From the NCBI RefSeq assembly GCF_026626635.1, contig NZ_JAPNKA010000001.1, positions 7,688,001 through 7,752,000 of the forward strand: a stretch of DNA of 64,000 nt. Reading direction: 5' to 3'. Made by a program: the position numbers and the translations under genes. Shown one piece after another: positions 41,401-49,219 of this stretch. The stretch is from Archangium lansingense (GTDB lineage: Bacteria > Myxococcota > Myxococcia > Myxococcales > Myxococcaceae). The stretch's first letter is position 1; each line of letters starts with the position of its first letter. The notes below the pieces were generated by a model. It made no database searches. It saw only the letters and a list, made by a program, of their open reading frames with translations, and had not been told where the DNA came from.

Positions 41401-42363
41401 ATCGACCTGCAAACCCTCCGGAGAGGGCTTCGACGGCACCACTCGCTGGATTTCGAGGAGCGCCTCGCTGTCCAGCGCCAGTGCCGTGAAGACGGTGGGC
41501 GTCCACGCGCCCTGCCAGAATTGGGGCTGCGTGGGCGGCCCGTGGCGCCAGGCTTCCTCCCTGCGGAAGTTGAGCCCGGCGTTCAGGTAGAGAATCCAGA
41601 CCTTGAGCGTCAGTCCGGCGTAGAAGTTGGCCGGAAAGCCGTTCCCCCCCAGCCCGACCATGCCCCCCAGGCTGAGCGTCTGGCGGCGATCCCTGCTGTT
41701 GAAGTCCACGGGCAGGAACGCGAGCCCTCCCAACACATCCACCTGCAGCGCGTCCGTGTTCCCGGCGGCGGCCTCCGGAGCAGCCCCTCCACCCGCCGAC
41801 CCGAGCTGGACGTTCTCGAGGCGCCGCAGCCCCACTCCGCCTCCGACGATGAAGCGCAAGAGCTTCCTCTCGTTGCCGACGGCCTCCAGCGCATTCGCCT
41901 GGGTCCTGGCCATCGACAACAGCTTCTCCTGCCGCAGGACGCTCTCTCGGAGCTCCCTGTCCTTCTCATCCACTGCCCGGGTCAGCCGCGTCTGCTGCTC
42001 CCGGAGTTGAGCGGAAGACTTCTCATCCCGCCCCCGGCCCGAATCGAGTTGCGAGGAGATCCTCTCGAGTTGCACGCTGAGAGCCGAACGCTCCTGGAGC
42101 AATTGTTCAATTCGCCTGCTGTGCAAGGCAATCTGGTTTCGGAGATCGTTGACGACCAGTTCCGTGTGGAGGACGACAGGAGGAGGAGCCGGAGCAGCGG
42201 GAGTCGTGGGGACGGTACGAATCGCGGGGACGGTGGGAGCCGCGGGTGCGGCGGGCACAGGAGTGCCCTGAGCCAGGACCGGCGCCGCCCAGAGGCACGC
42301 GGCCCCCAGGAAGCAGTAGGTGGCTCTCCCCCCTAAGTATTTCCCTCCATGGATCTCGAACAT
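41392..42363 (-). CDS. Coiled-coil envelope protein with predicted beta-barrel-like C-terminus
   Basis: The protein has 323 residues. The ATG at 42363 follows GGGGGGGAAC. Upstream frame is open but GC-shadow-like. An unusual leader (MFEIHGGKYLGGRATYCFLGAACLWAAPVLAQG) is a plausible Sec signal cleaved after ALAQ-like VLAQ. A Pro/Ala/Val-rich stretch follows, then a coiled coil (about 75-170: NDLRNQIALHSRRIEQLLQERSALSVQLERI). The last 140 residues alternate hydrophobic and Gly residues (FIVGGGVGLRRLENV, LSLGGMVGLGGNGFPANFYAGLTLKVWILYLNAGLNF), as in outer-membrane beta-strands. An outer-membrane or periplasm-spanning protein is inferred. The family is not identified. Confidence 0.75.
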   Translation of the reverse strand: MFEIHGGKYLGGRATYCFLGAACLWAAPVLAQGTPVPAAPAAPTVPAIRTVPTTPAAPAPPPVVLHTELVVNDLRNQIALHSRRIEQLLQERSALSVQLERISSQLDSGRGRDEKSSAQLREQQTRLTRAVDEKDRELRESVLRQEKLLSMARTQANALEAVGNERKLLRFIVGGGVGLRRLENVQLGSAGGGAAPEAAAGNTDALQVDVLGGLAFLPVDFNSRDRRQTLSLGGMVGLGGNGFPANFYAGLTLKVWILYLNAGLNFRREEAWRHGPPTQPQFWQGAWTPTVFTALALDSEALLEIQRVVPSKPSPEGLQVDPR

Positions 42364-42560
42364 CGTTCCCCCCCCGAGCAATGAGTTCACGAGCACTGTG
42401 AAGGACAGGGCGTGATTGGCGCGTGATGGGAGGGCCTGGAGGGGCGCTCCAAAGCGTGACTGCGGCGTGACTGCACCTGGTTTGCGTGCGAGCACCCCGC
42501 TCACACCGACCTTGCGGCCCGGCTCACGGGGCGAGAAGAATCCTTAGCTGGAGGGGGTCC

Positions 42561-44387
42561 ATGGATTCGGTTGCCACGCATATCGAGGTGCTTGGACGTG
42601 CACGGCTTGTTTCGCCCCAGCATGGCTCCAAGCACCTGGAGCGCAAGGCGGCGGCACTGGTGACCTATCTGGCCATCGAGGGTCCCACCGAGCGCAGACG
42701 GCTCGCCAGCCTGTTGTGGCCAGATGCGCCGGACGCGGGCGGCAACCTGCGTCAGCTCCTGTCCAGGCTGCGGCGAGACCTGGGGAAGGACAGCGTCGCG
42801 GGGGACAATCCCGTCTGGCTTTGTGAGTGCCTCCTCGTCGACGCCCTGCTCTTCCGGAAGACCTACGAGGCGCGTGATTACGCCACTCTCTCCCACTTCC
42901 AGGGCGAGCTGCTCGCCGGTTTCTCCTACGAAGACTGTGGAGAGCTGGATGACTGGCTCCGGATCCAACGCACCCGGTTCCGCTATCAACAATGCCGTGC
43001 CATCGAGGCCGAGGCCCTCCGCCTGGAGCAGGAGGGCCAGCTCGAACCAGCGCTCGACGCGGTGCAACGGTTGCTCCAGCTCCAGCCCGGCTCGGAGCAG
43101 GCGTGGCAGATGATGATGCGCCTCCACCTGCGGCGCGGAGACCGGGCCTCGGCGCTCCGGGCCTATCGGGATTGCCGCGAACAGCTCCACCGGGAGCTCG
43201 GCATCGATCCCTCCCCGGAGACGCGGGCCCTCGTCCAGGAGCTCGAACGGCCCGCGGAACAAGAGCGCCTCCGACCCCGTGTTCCCGAGGAGGTTCCCCT
43301 CACGGTGCTCTCCCCGCCGGTGCTGGTCGGCCGCGAGGACGAGTGGGCCGCCCTGGAGGAGTCCTGGGCCGCGGGCCGTCCCATCTACATGCTCGGAGAG
43401 GCAGGCATCGGCAAGACTCGGCTGGTCTCCGAGTTTTGCAGTGCCCAGGGCTCCTGGCTCCTCGTCGCGGCCAGGCCCGCGGACCCGTCCACTCCCTACG
43501 CGACGAGCGCCCGGATGTGCCGCGCCGTCCTGGGACTGGAGCCGCAGCGGCCCCTGGAGCCCTGGGTGCGGCAGGAGATCACCCGGCTCGTCCCGGAGCT
43601 CGCTCCCAGCGCACCGCCCCTGCCCACCAACCCCGAGGAGAAGGCCCGGCTCGCCGAGGCGTTCGCCCGGTTGATCCGCACCTGCTGCGGGGACATGTCG
43701 GCCCTGGTGCTCGACGACGCGCACCGCGCGGATCCGGCCAGCCTCGAGCTGCACCTGCGCGTTCAGGATCTGCTGCTGGAGCCGGAGCCGGACGGGGACA
43801 CGCTGCGGCTGATCACCTGTCTGCGAACGGGCGAGCTGTCCCCCGGTTTCGAGGAGAGACTGCGCGAGCACCGGGAGGCGGGGCTCGCGGCCTGGCTCTC
43901 GCTGCAGCCGCTGATGCTGGCCTCCGTCGGCGAGCTGCTCACCCAGATGGGCGTCCCCGGGCTGGAGGCGATCGCTCCGCAGATGGCGAGGTACACGGGC
44001 TGCAATCCCCTCTTTCTCATCGAGACGGCCCGGAGCCTCGTCGCGGCCGGCTTCGACGGGAGCTTTCCCGCCGCACCACCCCTGTCCGACCGCGTGACGT
44101 GGATCGTCGAGCAGCGGCTCAAGCGGCTCTCTCCGGACGCGCTGCGGCTGGCCCGGACCGTCGCGCTCGCGGGAGCAGACTTCAGCCTGGAGCTGGCCGC
44201 CTGCGTGCTGGGACTGAACGCCGAGCAGCTCGCCGCGCCCTGGAAGGAGTTGGAGGAGGCGAAGGTGCTTCGCGGCACCACCTTCACCCAGGGAGTGCTG
44301 CGCCGGAGCGTCATCGAGACACTTCCCCAGCCGGTGCGCGAGGCCGTCCAGCAACGCATCGCCGCCTTCCTGCAACCGAGGAGATGA
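42561..44387 (+). CDS. BTAD/SARP-type regulator with AAA ATPase, possibly truncated
   Basis: The protein has 608 residues. The ATG follows GGAGGGGG. Residues 1-90 resemble the winged-helix of SARP/AfsR-type regulators (RKAAALVTYLAIEGPTERRRLASLLWPDAP, NLRQLLSRLRRDLG). Residues 95-235 are a bacterial transcriptional activation domain (BTAD). An ATPase follows with LGEAGIGKTRLV at about 278-289 and ALVLDDAHRADPASL as Walker B. Relatives usually continue with several hundred residues of TPRs after RSVIETLPQPVREAVQQRIA. This one stops at that point, 10 bp before an ssrA-like fragment and the integrated element, so its 3' part may have been lost. It is expected to be a cytoplasmic DNA-binding activator. 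Confidence 0.9.
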   Translation: MDSVATHIEVLGRARLVSPQHGSKHLERKAAALVTYLAIEGPTERRRLASLLWPDAPDAGGNLRQLLSRLRRDLGKDSVAGDNPVWLCECLLVDALLFRKTYEARDYATLSHFQGELLAGFSYEDCGELDDWLRIQRTRFRYQQCRAIEAEALRLEQEGQLEPALDAVQRLLQLQPGSEQAWQMMMRLHLRRGDRASALRAYRDCREQLHRELGIDPSPETRALVQELERPAEQERLRPRVPEEVPLTVLSPPVLVGREDEWAALEESWAAGRPIYMLGEAGIGKTRLVSEFCSAQGSWLLVAARPADPSTPYATSARMCRAVLGLEPQRPLEPWVRQEITRLVPELAPSAPPLPTNPEEKARLAEAFARLIRTCCGDMSALVLDDAHRADPASLELHLRVQDLLLEPEPDGDTLRLITCLRTGELSPGFEERLREHREAGLAAWLSLQPLMLASVGELLTQMGVPGLEAIAPQMARYTGCNPLFLIETARSLVAAGFDGSFPAAPPLSDRVTWIVEQRLKRLSPDALRLARTVALAGADFSLELAACVLGLNAEQLAAPWKELEEAKVLRGTTFTQGVLRRSVIETLPQPVREAVQQRIAAFLQPRR

Positions 44388-44397
44388 CCGCCGGGTG

Positions 44398-44440
44398 CCA
44401 GGGACATTCGGACGCGGGTTCGATTCCCGCCGCCTCCACA
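44398..44440 (+). pseudogene. ssrA (tmRNA) 3'-end-like fragment at the left attachment site
   Basis: The stretch ATTCGGACGCGGGTTCGATT, followed by CCCGCCGCCTCCAC, matches the T-arm and acceptor end of tmRNA. The part TTCGGACGCGGGTTC is identical to the E. coli ssrA 3' end as I remember it. The rest of a tmRNA (about 300 nt) is not upstream, where the BTAD gene lies. A serine-type tRNA end is a less likely reading, as no matching 5' half is found within 100 bp. Confidence 0.65.
44417..44437 (+). repeat. attL core, 21-bp direct repeat
   Basis: The core begins GGTTCGATTC and ends CGCCTCC and is identical to 54535-54555, 10.1 kb away, in the same orientation. It covers the T-loop and 3' acceptor strand of the ssrA-like sequence, a usual target of tyrosine integrases. 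Confidence 0.9.
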
Positions 44441-44472
44441 AGAAGGACGTCCACGGGCGTCCGGCAGTATAC

Positions 44473-44504
44473 AACGGCATCCGCAAGGGTGCCGTTTTCT
44501 TTTT
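44473..44504 (+). terminator. Rho-independent terminator after the left att site
   Basis: AACGGCA (44473-44479) pairs with TGCCGTT (44490-44496) around a 10-nt loop and runs into TTTTCTTTTT. It lies just inside the element, where it would replace the host terminator normally found after the interrupted RNA gene. Confidence 0.75.
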
Positions 44505-44562
44505 GATTCCGGGCGTTTAGGCGTCCGGGGGCATCTTGTGCCGTCCAGCCACAGCCGGTTAC

Positions 44563-44590
44563 GGTGGGGGTACGATTGGGGTACTCCACC
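44563..44590. promoter_or_regulatory. Left GGGGTAC repeats: putative integrase arm sites / int operator
   Basis: GGTGGGGGTAC (44563-44573) and GTACTCCACC (44581-44590) form an imperfect inverted repeat. The same stretch holds two direct GGGGTAC copies 11 bp apart. A closely similar pair occurs at the right end of the element (54455-54476). The site is 23 bp before the integrase start, so it may also bind a regulator of int. Confidence 0.5.
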
Positions 44591-44612
44591 GAACCGAACC
44601 GGGAGCGTGGCT

Positions 44613-45899
44613 ATGGCTGGGGGTATCGGCACCAGAGGGATGAACAAGCTGACCGAGCTGGAGGTCAAGGCGCACGTCAAGGCGGTGCGCGCCTGGCGTG
44701 AGGCCGGCGTGGAGAAGCCGCCCGAGGGGAAGAGCTGGAAGCTCTTCGACGGCGGGGGTCTGTTCCTGACCGTGACGGCCGCAGGCACGCCCGTCTGGCG
44801 CGTGAAGTACGCGTTCGGGGGAAAGACCGGGCGCTACTTCGCTGCAGGCACGTACCCCGAGGTCAGCCTTCAAGCAGCGCGCCTCGCGCGAGCGCGTGTG
44901 AAAGCCGACCTTGAGAAAGGGAAGGACCCCGTTCAGGCCCGACGGATGAGCCGCGTTGCTGCGGTCGTTTCCGCGGGGACGACGTTTGAGTCCGTCGCTG
45001 AAGCGTGGCTCGCGAAGAGTCGCTCCGGGTGGAGCCAGGCGCATTACGAAACGACCGCCGAGACGCTCGAGCGCTACGCAAAGCCACTCCGGAGCTTTCC
45101 AATCGCCGAGATCACCGACCCGATGGTGGGCAAGTTGGTCGAGCACGTGGTCGTAGAGCGCGAGAGCATCGACACCGCGAGGAAGTTGCGCCAGAGCCTG
45201 GCAGGCATCTTCCGTTACGCGATGGCGCGCGGGTTCTGTACCCACAATCCAGCGGAGTCCTCCCGCGAGCTGATCCCCCGGAAGCGCCAGATCGGCCGAC
45301 GGCCCGCGCTCCTTGAGTTTGCAGCGCTCGGGGACATCTTGCGACGGGCGAGCGCGGCGAACCTGTCCCGCGCCGTTCACATGGCGCACCGGCTCTGCGC
45401 CTTCTCTGCGGCGCGCGTCGGGAACGTCATCTCCGCAGAGTGGTCCGAGTTCGCGGAACTCGACGCGGAGGTGCCAGCCTGGGTCATTCCACGCGCGAAG
45501 ATGAAGGCCCAGGATCGCCACCACGACCACCGGGTTATCCTCGGTCCCCCGATCGCGGATGAGCTCAGAGCGTGGCGCAGGATGACCGGCTCAGGGCGCT
45601 ACCTCTTTCCTTCGCTGACGGATCCGAGCGAGCACATCGTGTCCGAGGCGCTCTCAAAGCTCTACCGCGTGACGCTCGGCCTCAAGAAGACGCACACGCC
45701 CCACGGCTATCGAGCAGCGTTCGCCACGCTCGCCAGAGAGAACGGCTTCGATAGAGACGCAGTCGAGATGGCGCTCGATCACGTCCATGCCAGCGAGGTT
45801 GTCCGCGCGTATGACCGCGGCGCACGGCTCCCCGAGCGCGTCCGCCTCGCGAACTGGTGGTGCGAACAGCTCGTGCGTGCCGAGCGAGGTGACGAGTGA
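44613..45899 (+). CDS. int: Tyrosine integrase, P4-like
   Basis: The protein has 428 residues. The ATG at 44613 follows GGGAGC at seven-base spacing; an ATG at 44640 is the alternative. The N-terminal domain resembles the DUF4102 arm-binding domain of P4-type integrases (KSWKLFDGGGLFLTVTAAGTPVWRVKYAFGGKTGRYFAAGTYPEVSL). A core-binding helical domain follows (about 125-230). The catalytic domain has AARVGNVISAEW (Arg268), TPHGYRAAFATLA (His364, Arg367), DHVHAS (His390) and RAYDRG (nucleophile Tyr400). The full R-H-R-H-Y set is present, so it should be active. It lies next to attL and should act on the ssrA-like core. The next gene starts inside its stop codon. Confidence 0.95.
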   Translation: MAGGIGTRGMNKLTELEVKAHVKAVRAWREAGVEKPPEGKSWKLFDGGGLFLTVTAAGTPVWRVKYAFGGKTGRYFAAGTYPEVSLQAARLARARVKADLEKGKDPVQARRMSRVAAVVSAGTTFESVAEAWLAKSRSGWSQAHYETTAETLERYAKPLRSFPIAEITDPMVGKLVEHVVVERESIDTARKLRQSLAGIFRYAMARGFCTHNPAESSRELIPRKRQIGRRPALLEFAALGDILRRASAANLSRAVHMAHRLCAFSAARVGNVISAEWSEFAELDAEVPAWVIPRAKMKAQDRHHDHRVILGPPIADELRAWRRMTGSGRYLFPSLTDPSEHIVSEALSKLYRVTLGLKKTHTPHGYRAAFATLARENGFDRDAVEMALDHVHASEVVRAYDRGARLPERVRLANWWCEQLVRAERGDE

Positions 45900-46516
45900 C
45901 TCCGGAGTTGATGCGCCGCTATCTCGCAGAGTTTAAAGCTGGGGAAATAGCGCGGACTGAGACGACAGAGCTGATTGCGGCAGAGTTTGCCAGGGTGCTA
46001 GGGGGCAAGCGTGGGCGCCCGCCGAAGCCGAGAACAGACAGTCTCACTGTTGGCTTGATGAGGGAACGCAAGCTCAACAAGAAAGGGGTGCCCGCATCGG
46101 ACAAGCACTCTGTCCTTGAGATGATCGAGCACCTCGCGAACAGACGTGGGCGAGGTGCCACGTTGAGCAAAGCGCTAGAGGAGACGGCGAACGAGTTTGG
46201 GATGACAGCAGACGGCGTTCGCAAGCGTTTGGCGCGTGATGGGCTGATGCCGTTCGTGGAAGGGATTGCAGGCGTTAAAGCGAAATACTTTCAGTCCCCC
46301 TGGGGGCAGGCGATGGCTTCAATCAGAGAGGAGTTGTTGGATCGCGCCAGGGAAATGGGATTGCCCGTGGAACAAGCGCTCAACGTCCCGCTCTACTTCG
46401 AAGAGGACGACGACCGACCTGTTAGCGTTGAGCTTGTTCGGGAGGCTGCGTTCGCTGGGCTTGAGCGGCTGGCTCAGGCCCATAGGAAGAAGGGGAGGCC
46501 ATCCAAGCGGCGCTAG
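45896..46516 (+). CDS. Hypothetical basic protein of the element
   Basis: The protein has 206 residues. A GTG start overlaps the integrase TGA by four bases, implying translational coupling. The protein is charged. It contains KRGRPPKPR near residue 40 and KKGRPSKRR at the C-terminus, both AT-hook-like GRP motifs that can bind the minor groove. A middle segment (NEFGMTADGVRKRLARDG) could form a helix-turn-helix. A DNA-binding or regulatory role is therefore plausible. The base composition here is less GC-rich than host genes. The family is not recognised. Confidence 0.75.
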   Translation: MTPELMRRYLAEFKAGEIARTETTELIAAEFARVLGGKRGRPPKPRTDSLTVGLMRERKLNKKGVPASDKHSVLEMIEHLANRRGRGATLSKALEETANEFGMTADGVRKRLARDGLMPFVEGIAGVKAKYFQSPWGQAMASIREELLDRAREMGLPVEQALNVPLYFEEDDDRPVSVELVREAAFAGLERLAQAHRKKGRPSKRR

Positions 46517-46552
46517 CTCCCGCCTCTCTCCCGCAAGCCCCTGCGCCAGACG

Positions 46553-46582
46553 GCGGACAAATAATCTGGAATTATTGTCCGC
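46553..46582. promoter_or_regulatory. AT-rich inverted repeat, putative operator
   Basis: GCGGACAAATAAT (46553-46565) faces AATTATTGTCCGC (46570-46582). Eight outer bases match perfectly and the AT-rich inner part pairs with a one-base offset. It lies in the 126-bp gap before the AlpA-like gene, where the promoter should be, and its GCGGAC ends recur in the repeats after the helicase gene. Confidence 0.6.
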
Positions 46583-46613
46583 ACGACCCGCGCAACACCG
46601 GACAGTACAGTCA

Positions 46614-46641
46614 CGGACGTCACCTCGTTTGGAGACGTCCG
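46614..46641. promoter_or_regulatory. Second inverted repeat overlapping the ribosome-binding site
   Basis: CGGACGTC (46614-46621) pairs perfectly with GACGTCCG (46634-46641) over a 12-nt loop that contains the GGAG before the AlpA-like ATG at 46643. A bound repressor or an RNA hairpin here would block translation initiation. Confidence 0.55.
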
Positions 46642-46642
46642 C

Positions 46643-46834
46643 ATGAACGACCCACTTCCTACTCCCGCCAGATTCTCGATTCCCGATTCCTGTCGCATCA
46701 CCGGGCTCGGCCGATCCGCGCTCTACGACCGGATCGCCCGCGGGCTCCTCTGCGTCGTGAAGGACGGCCACCGGACCTTCATCTCCCGCGCCGAGCTCGA
46801 GCGCTACCTGAAGGCCTGCGAGGCCGCGCAATGA
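46643..46834 (+). CDS. AlpA/excisionase-type helix-turn-helix protein
   Basis: The protein has 63 residues with the MerR-like winged-helix pattern of AlpA and Xis proteins: ARFSIPDSCRITGLGRSALYDRIARG, then DGHRTFISRAELERYLKACE. In P4-type elements the AlpA protein activates or represses int and excision. The two inverted repeats upstream make autoregulation likely. The stop overlaps the next start (ATGA). Confidence 0.88.
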   Translation: MNDPLPTPARFSIPDSCRITGLGRSALYDRIARGLLCVVKDGHRTFISRAELERYLKACEAAQ

Positions 46835-47049
46835 AGCCCGCGACCGTTGTTCTCGTCGAGGCGAAAGCCGGCATGTGGCAGGCGATCATGAAAGATGGGC
46901 GCGAGTACATCCGCGACCCGAACTCGACCGCCGCGTTCCCGCCGTTGGCAGGATGGCCGAGCGCTGAAGCCGCCCACGCAGACCTCACGCGCTGGGGGTA
47001 CTTGGTGCTCCTGCCTCCGGAGCCGCACTACATCGAGATCAAGGCGTGA
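46831..47049 (+). CDS. Small hypothetical protein of the element
   Basis: The protein has 72 residues. It overlaps both neighbours by four bases, which supports its being a real gene in a coupled operon. It contains WQAIMKDGREYIRDPNSTAAFPPLAGWPS. No domain is recognised and there is no signal or membrane segment. Confidence 0.65.
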   Translation: MKPATVVLVEAKAGMWQAIMKDGREYIRDPNSTAAFPPLAGWPSAEAAHADLTRWGYLVLLPPEPHYIEIKA

Positions 47050-47642
47050 CCGCACCTTCCGAAAGAACAGAGGCGCCGACCTCCGATGGGTCGGCGCCCC
47101 GAGTCCCGATTCCAGAGCACGGAGCCGGCCTGAACATGGTGACGCAAGCAAACGCGCTGCTCACCGCGGCGCTCAAGTATGCAGCCCGCGGCTGGCGTGT
47201 GTTCCCTTGCTGGTGGACCGAGAACGGCCGTTGCGCGTGCCCTTCGGGCGCGGCCTGCACCAGCCCCGGCAAGCACCCGCTCACGCGCCACGGCGTCAAG
47301 GACGCGAGCACCGACACGGGGCAGATCCGCGCCTGGTGGGGGCGGTGGCCTCCCGCTCACGTCGCAATCGCCACTGGGGCCGAGTCTAGGCTTGTCGTGA
47401 TCGACCTGGATCGGAAGCCGGGCAAGGACGGCGTCGCGTCGTTGAATGCCCTCGGGCAAGTTCCGGTGACGCTCAGTGCACGTACGGGCTCCGGCGGACT
47501 TCACCTCTACTTCAAGCACCCCGGCGGGCGCGTGCCCAGCACCTCTTCGAAAGTGGGGCTCGGGATCGATGTTCGGGCCGATTACGGTTACGTCATTGCC
47601 CCGCCGAGTGGACACATCAGCGGGGGACGCTATGAATGGTGA
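47046..47642 (+). CDS. Primase-polymerase (Prim-Pol) domain protein
   Basis: The protein has 198 residues, GTG start overlapping the previous TGA; an ATG at 47136 is another option. It is the N-terminal AEP module of the bifunctional DNA primase/polymerase family: ALKYAARGWRVFPCWW, a Cys cluster CACPSGAACTSPGKHP, VVIDLDRKPGKDG with the metal-binding Asp120/Asp122, TGSGGLHLYFKHP with His153, and GLGIDVRADYGYVIAPPSGH. The helicase part usually fused to it is here a separate, overlapping gene. It probably primes replication of the element. Confidence 0.93.
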   Translation: MTAPSERTEAPTSDGSAPRVPIPEHGAGLNMVTQANALLTAALKYAARGWRVFPCWWTENGRCACPSGAACTSPGKHPLTRHGVKDASTDTGQIRAWWGRWPPAHVAIATGAESRLVVIDLDRKPGKDGVASLNALGQVPVTLSARTGSGGLHLYFKHPGGRVPSTSSKVGLGIDVRADYGYVIAPPSGHISGGRYEW

Positions 47643-49095
47643 GCTCGCGGCGCTGCCGGCGTTCTTGGCGGCGAGGATCCAGCGCTTCCTCCACGACGTG
47701 CCCGACTCCAAGCCTGCCGGGCCGCCGGAGGTCACCCTGACGCCGGAGGTTGAAGCGCAGATCCTCGAGATGGTTGACCGCTATCCCGCTTCACGCGAGG
47801 GCGAGGGCGGAAACGCACGCACGCTGCAGTTCTTCATGCGCCTCCGGGATCGCGGGCTCTCTCCCGACCAGGCTATGCAGTTCGGACTTCGCTACAACGA
47901 CCGGTGCGAGCCCCCCTGGCCTACGGCTGACCTCGAGAAGCTGCGCGACAACGCCTACCGCTACGCCAAGGGGGCGCCCGGCGACCTCCGGCTTGAGCAG
48001 GCCAAGTTTGCGTGGGAGCGCTACCAGGGGAAGGCAGACTCGGGCGCTGAGCGGTTCTCCTTCGAGCGAGCGGCGGACCTACTCTCGCGCGTGATTGCTC
48101 CGTTGGTCTGGTTCGTCTGTGGGTTCATCCCAGAGAGGTCGGTCCTCGTCATCGCGGGTGAGCCGAAGACTTCGAAGACGTGGCTTGCCCTCACCATGGC
48201 GATCGCCGTCTCCGCTCGTAGAGCGCTCTTCAACGTCTTCAAGGTGCCCTGCAACGACCGACACGGAGTCGCGTACTTCGCCCTCGAGGATTCCGAGCGG
48301 TCCTTTCGGACGCGCCTCACGGCATTGGCCCGGGGAATGGAACTGGACCCGCTCGAGGCGGTCCGACACATCCACGTGAGGTGCCGAGCGTCGCTGAACC
48401 TCTTGGACGACAACGACCTTTGCGGCCTCCTCGCAGCATGCCCGCCGAATCTCGCGCTCTTGGTCATCGACCCGCTGCGCGATGCGCACACGGGCGAGGA
48501 GAACAGCTCCGGTGACATGGCCGAAGTCATGAAGCGCCTACGCTTCCTCCGAGATACGCTGGGTTGCTCGGTGCTCTTCATCCACCACAGCGCCAAGGCA
48601 GGCCCCGACAAGGCCCAGAGACGTCCCGGCCAACTCATGCGCGGCTCGAGTGCTGTGCATGGTGCGGTGGACGGAGGAATCTATCTGTCGATGACGAAGG
48701 CCACCGAAGCCGAGTGGGTCAACACCGTCGTCGTCGAGCTCAAGGCCGGCAAGGGGGCGGGGACGTTCGGGCTCACGCTCAACGTGGAGGACGACGAGAA
48801 CGGCGAGGCCACGGTCGCACGATGGGCCTACTCGCCGGAGGCCACCGCGAAGGGGCAGGAGGAGCTAGCGGAGAATGCCTCGCGCGTCCTGCAGCAGCTT
48901 CGCCGGGCTCACGAGGTGAATCCGCCCGGCCGCCAGGGATTGAGTCGGGAGGCCATTCGGGCGGCCCTTGGAGTCGGCAAGGCGAAAGCATCTGCGGTCG
49001 TGGATGAGCTGATCCGGAAGGGGCAGGCCCGGTTTGCCAAGGCTGAGGGCGGGATCGTGTATGTGCCCAACGGGGCGACCAGCGATGCGGACTGA
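47632..49095 (+). CDS. RepA-like AAA (AAA_25) helicase
   Basis: The protein has 487 residues. The ATG at 47632 overlaps the primase gene by 11 bp and follows GGGGGA. Residues 40-130 form a primase-C/PriCT-like helical region (GGNARTLQFFMRLRDRGLS). The ATPase core has VLVIAGEPKTSKTWLALTMA (Walker A 176-183), VAYFALEDSERSFRTRL, LALLVIDPLRDAHTGEENSS (Walker B) and SVLFIHHSAKAGPDKAQRRPGQLMRGSSAVHGAVDG. The C-terminal 80 residues look like a winged helix (GLSREAIRAALGVGKAKASAVVDELIRKG). RepA-type hexameric helicase function in replication of the element is inferred; iteron-like repeats begin at its stop codon. Confidence 0.92.
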   Translation: MNGELAALPAFLAARIQRFLHDVPDSKPAGPPEVTLTPEVEAQILEMVDRYPASREGEGGNARTLQFFMRLRDRGLSPDQAMQFGLRYNDRCEPPWPTADLEKLRDNAYRYAKGAPGDLRLEQAKFAWERYQGKADSGAERFSFERAADLLSRVIAPLVWFVCGFIPERSVLVIAGEPKTSKTWLALTMAIAVSARRALFNVFKVPCNDRHGVAYFALEDSERSFRTRLTALARGMELDPLEAVRHIHVRCRASLNLLDDNDLCGLLAACPPNLALLVIDPLRDAHTGEENSSGDMAEVMKRLRFLRDTLGCSVLFIHHSAKAGPDKAQRRPGQLMRGSSAVHGAVDGGIYLSMTKATEAEWVNTVVVELKAGKGAGTFGLTLNVEDDENGEATVARWAYSPEATAKGQEELAENASRVLQQLRRAHEVNPPGRQGLSREAIRAALGVGKAKASAVVDELIRKGQARFAKAEGGIVYVPNGATSDAD

Positions 49096-49219
49096 TGCAG
49101 ACTCTTGCGGACCAGTCCGCATCCAAACCCCATGCGGACTGCGGACTCTCCCTTTAGGGGAGTCCGGTCCGGATGGTAGGCCAACGTGAACAGGCTTTCG
49201 GGCCGCCAAGCAGTCCGCA
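49086..49219. other. Iteron-like TGCGGACT repeats, putative replication origin
   Basis: TGCGGACT occurs at 49086, 49133 and 49140, with variants TGCAGACT at 49096 and TGCGGACC at 49106. The first three are exactly 10 bp apart, one helical turn. Inverted AGTCCGCA occurs at 49114 and 49212. Between them GACTCTCCC and GGGGAGTC form a hairpin. Such direct repeats beside a Rep helicase gene are the usual form of an iteron origin. Confidence 0.65.

Noticed and set aside
41392..42504. A longer N-terminus for the coiled-coil protein, starting at 42504
   Set aside because: The added 47 residues look non-coding and would bury the signal peptide; the ATG at 42363 has a better ribosome-binding site.
44250..44275. 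GGAGGCGAAGG as a possible tmRNA 5' end pairing with the ssrA-like fragment
   Set aside because: It lies in a conserved part of the BTAD/AAA coding sequence (EEAKVLRG) and is only about 150 bp from the 3' end, too close for a tmRNA.
44340..44440. A complete tRNA ending at the left att core
   Set aside because: The T-arm and acceptor 3' strand are present, but no D-arm, anticodon arm or matching GGAGGC 5' strand occurs at the right distance.
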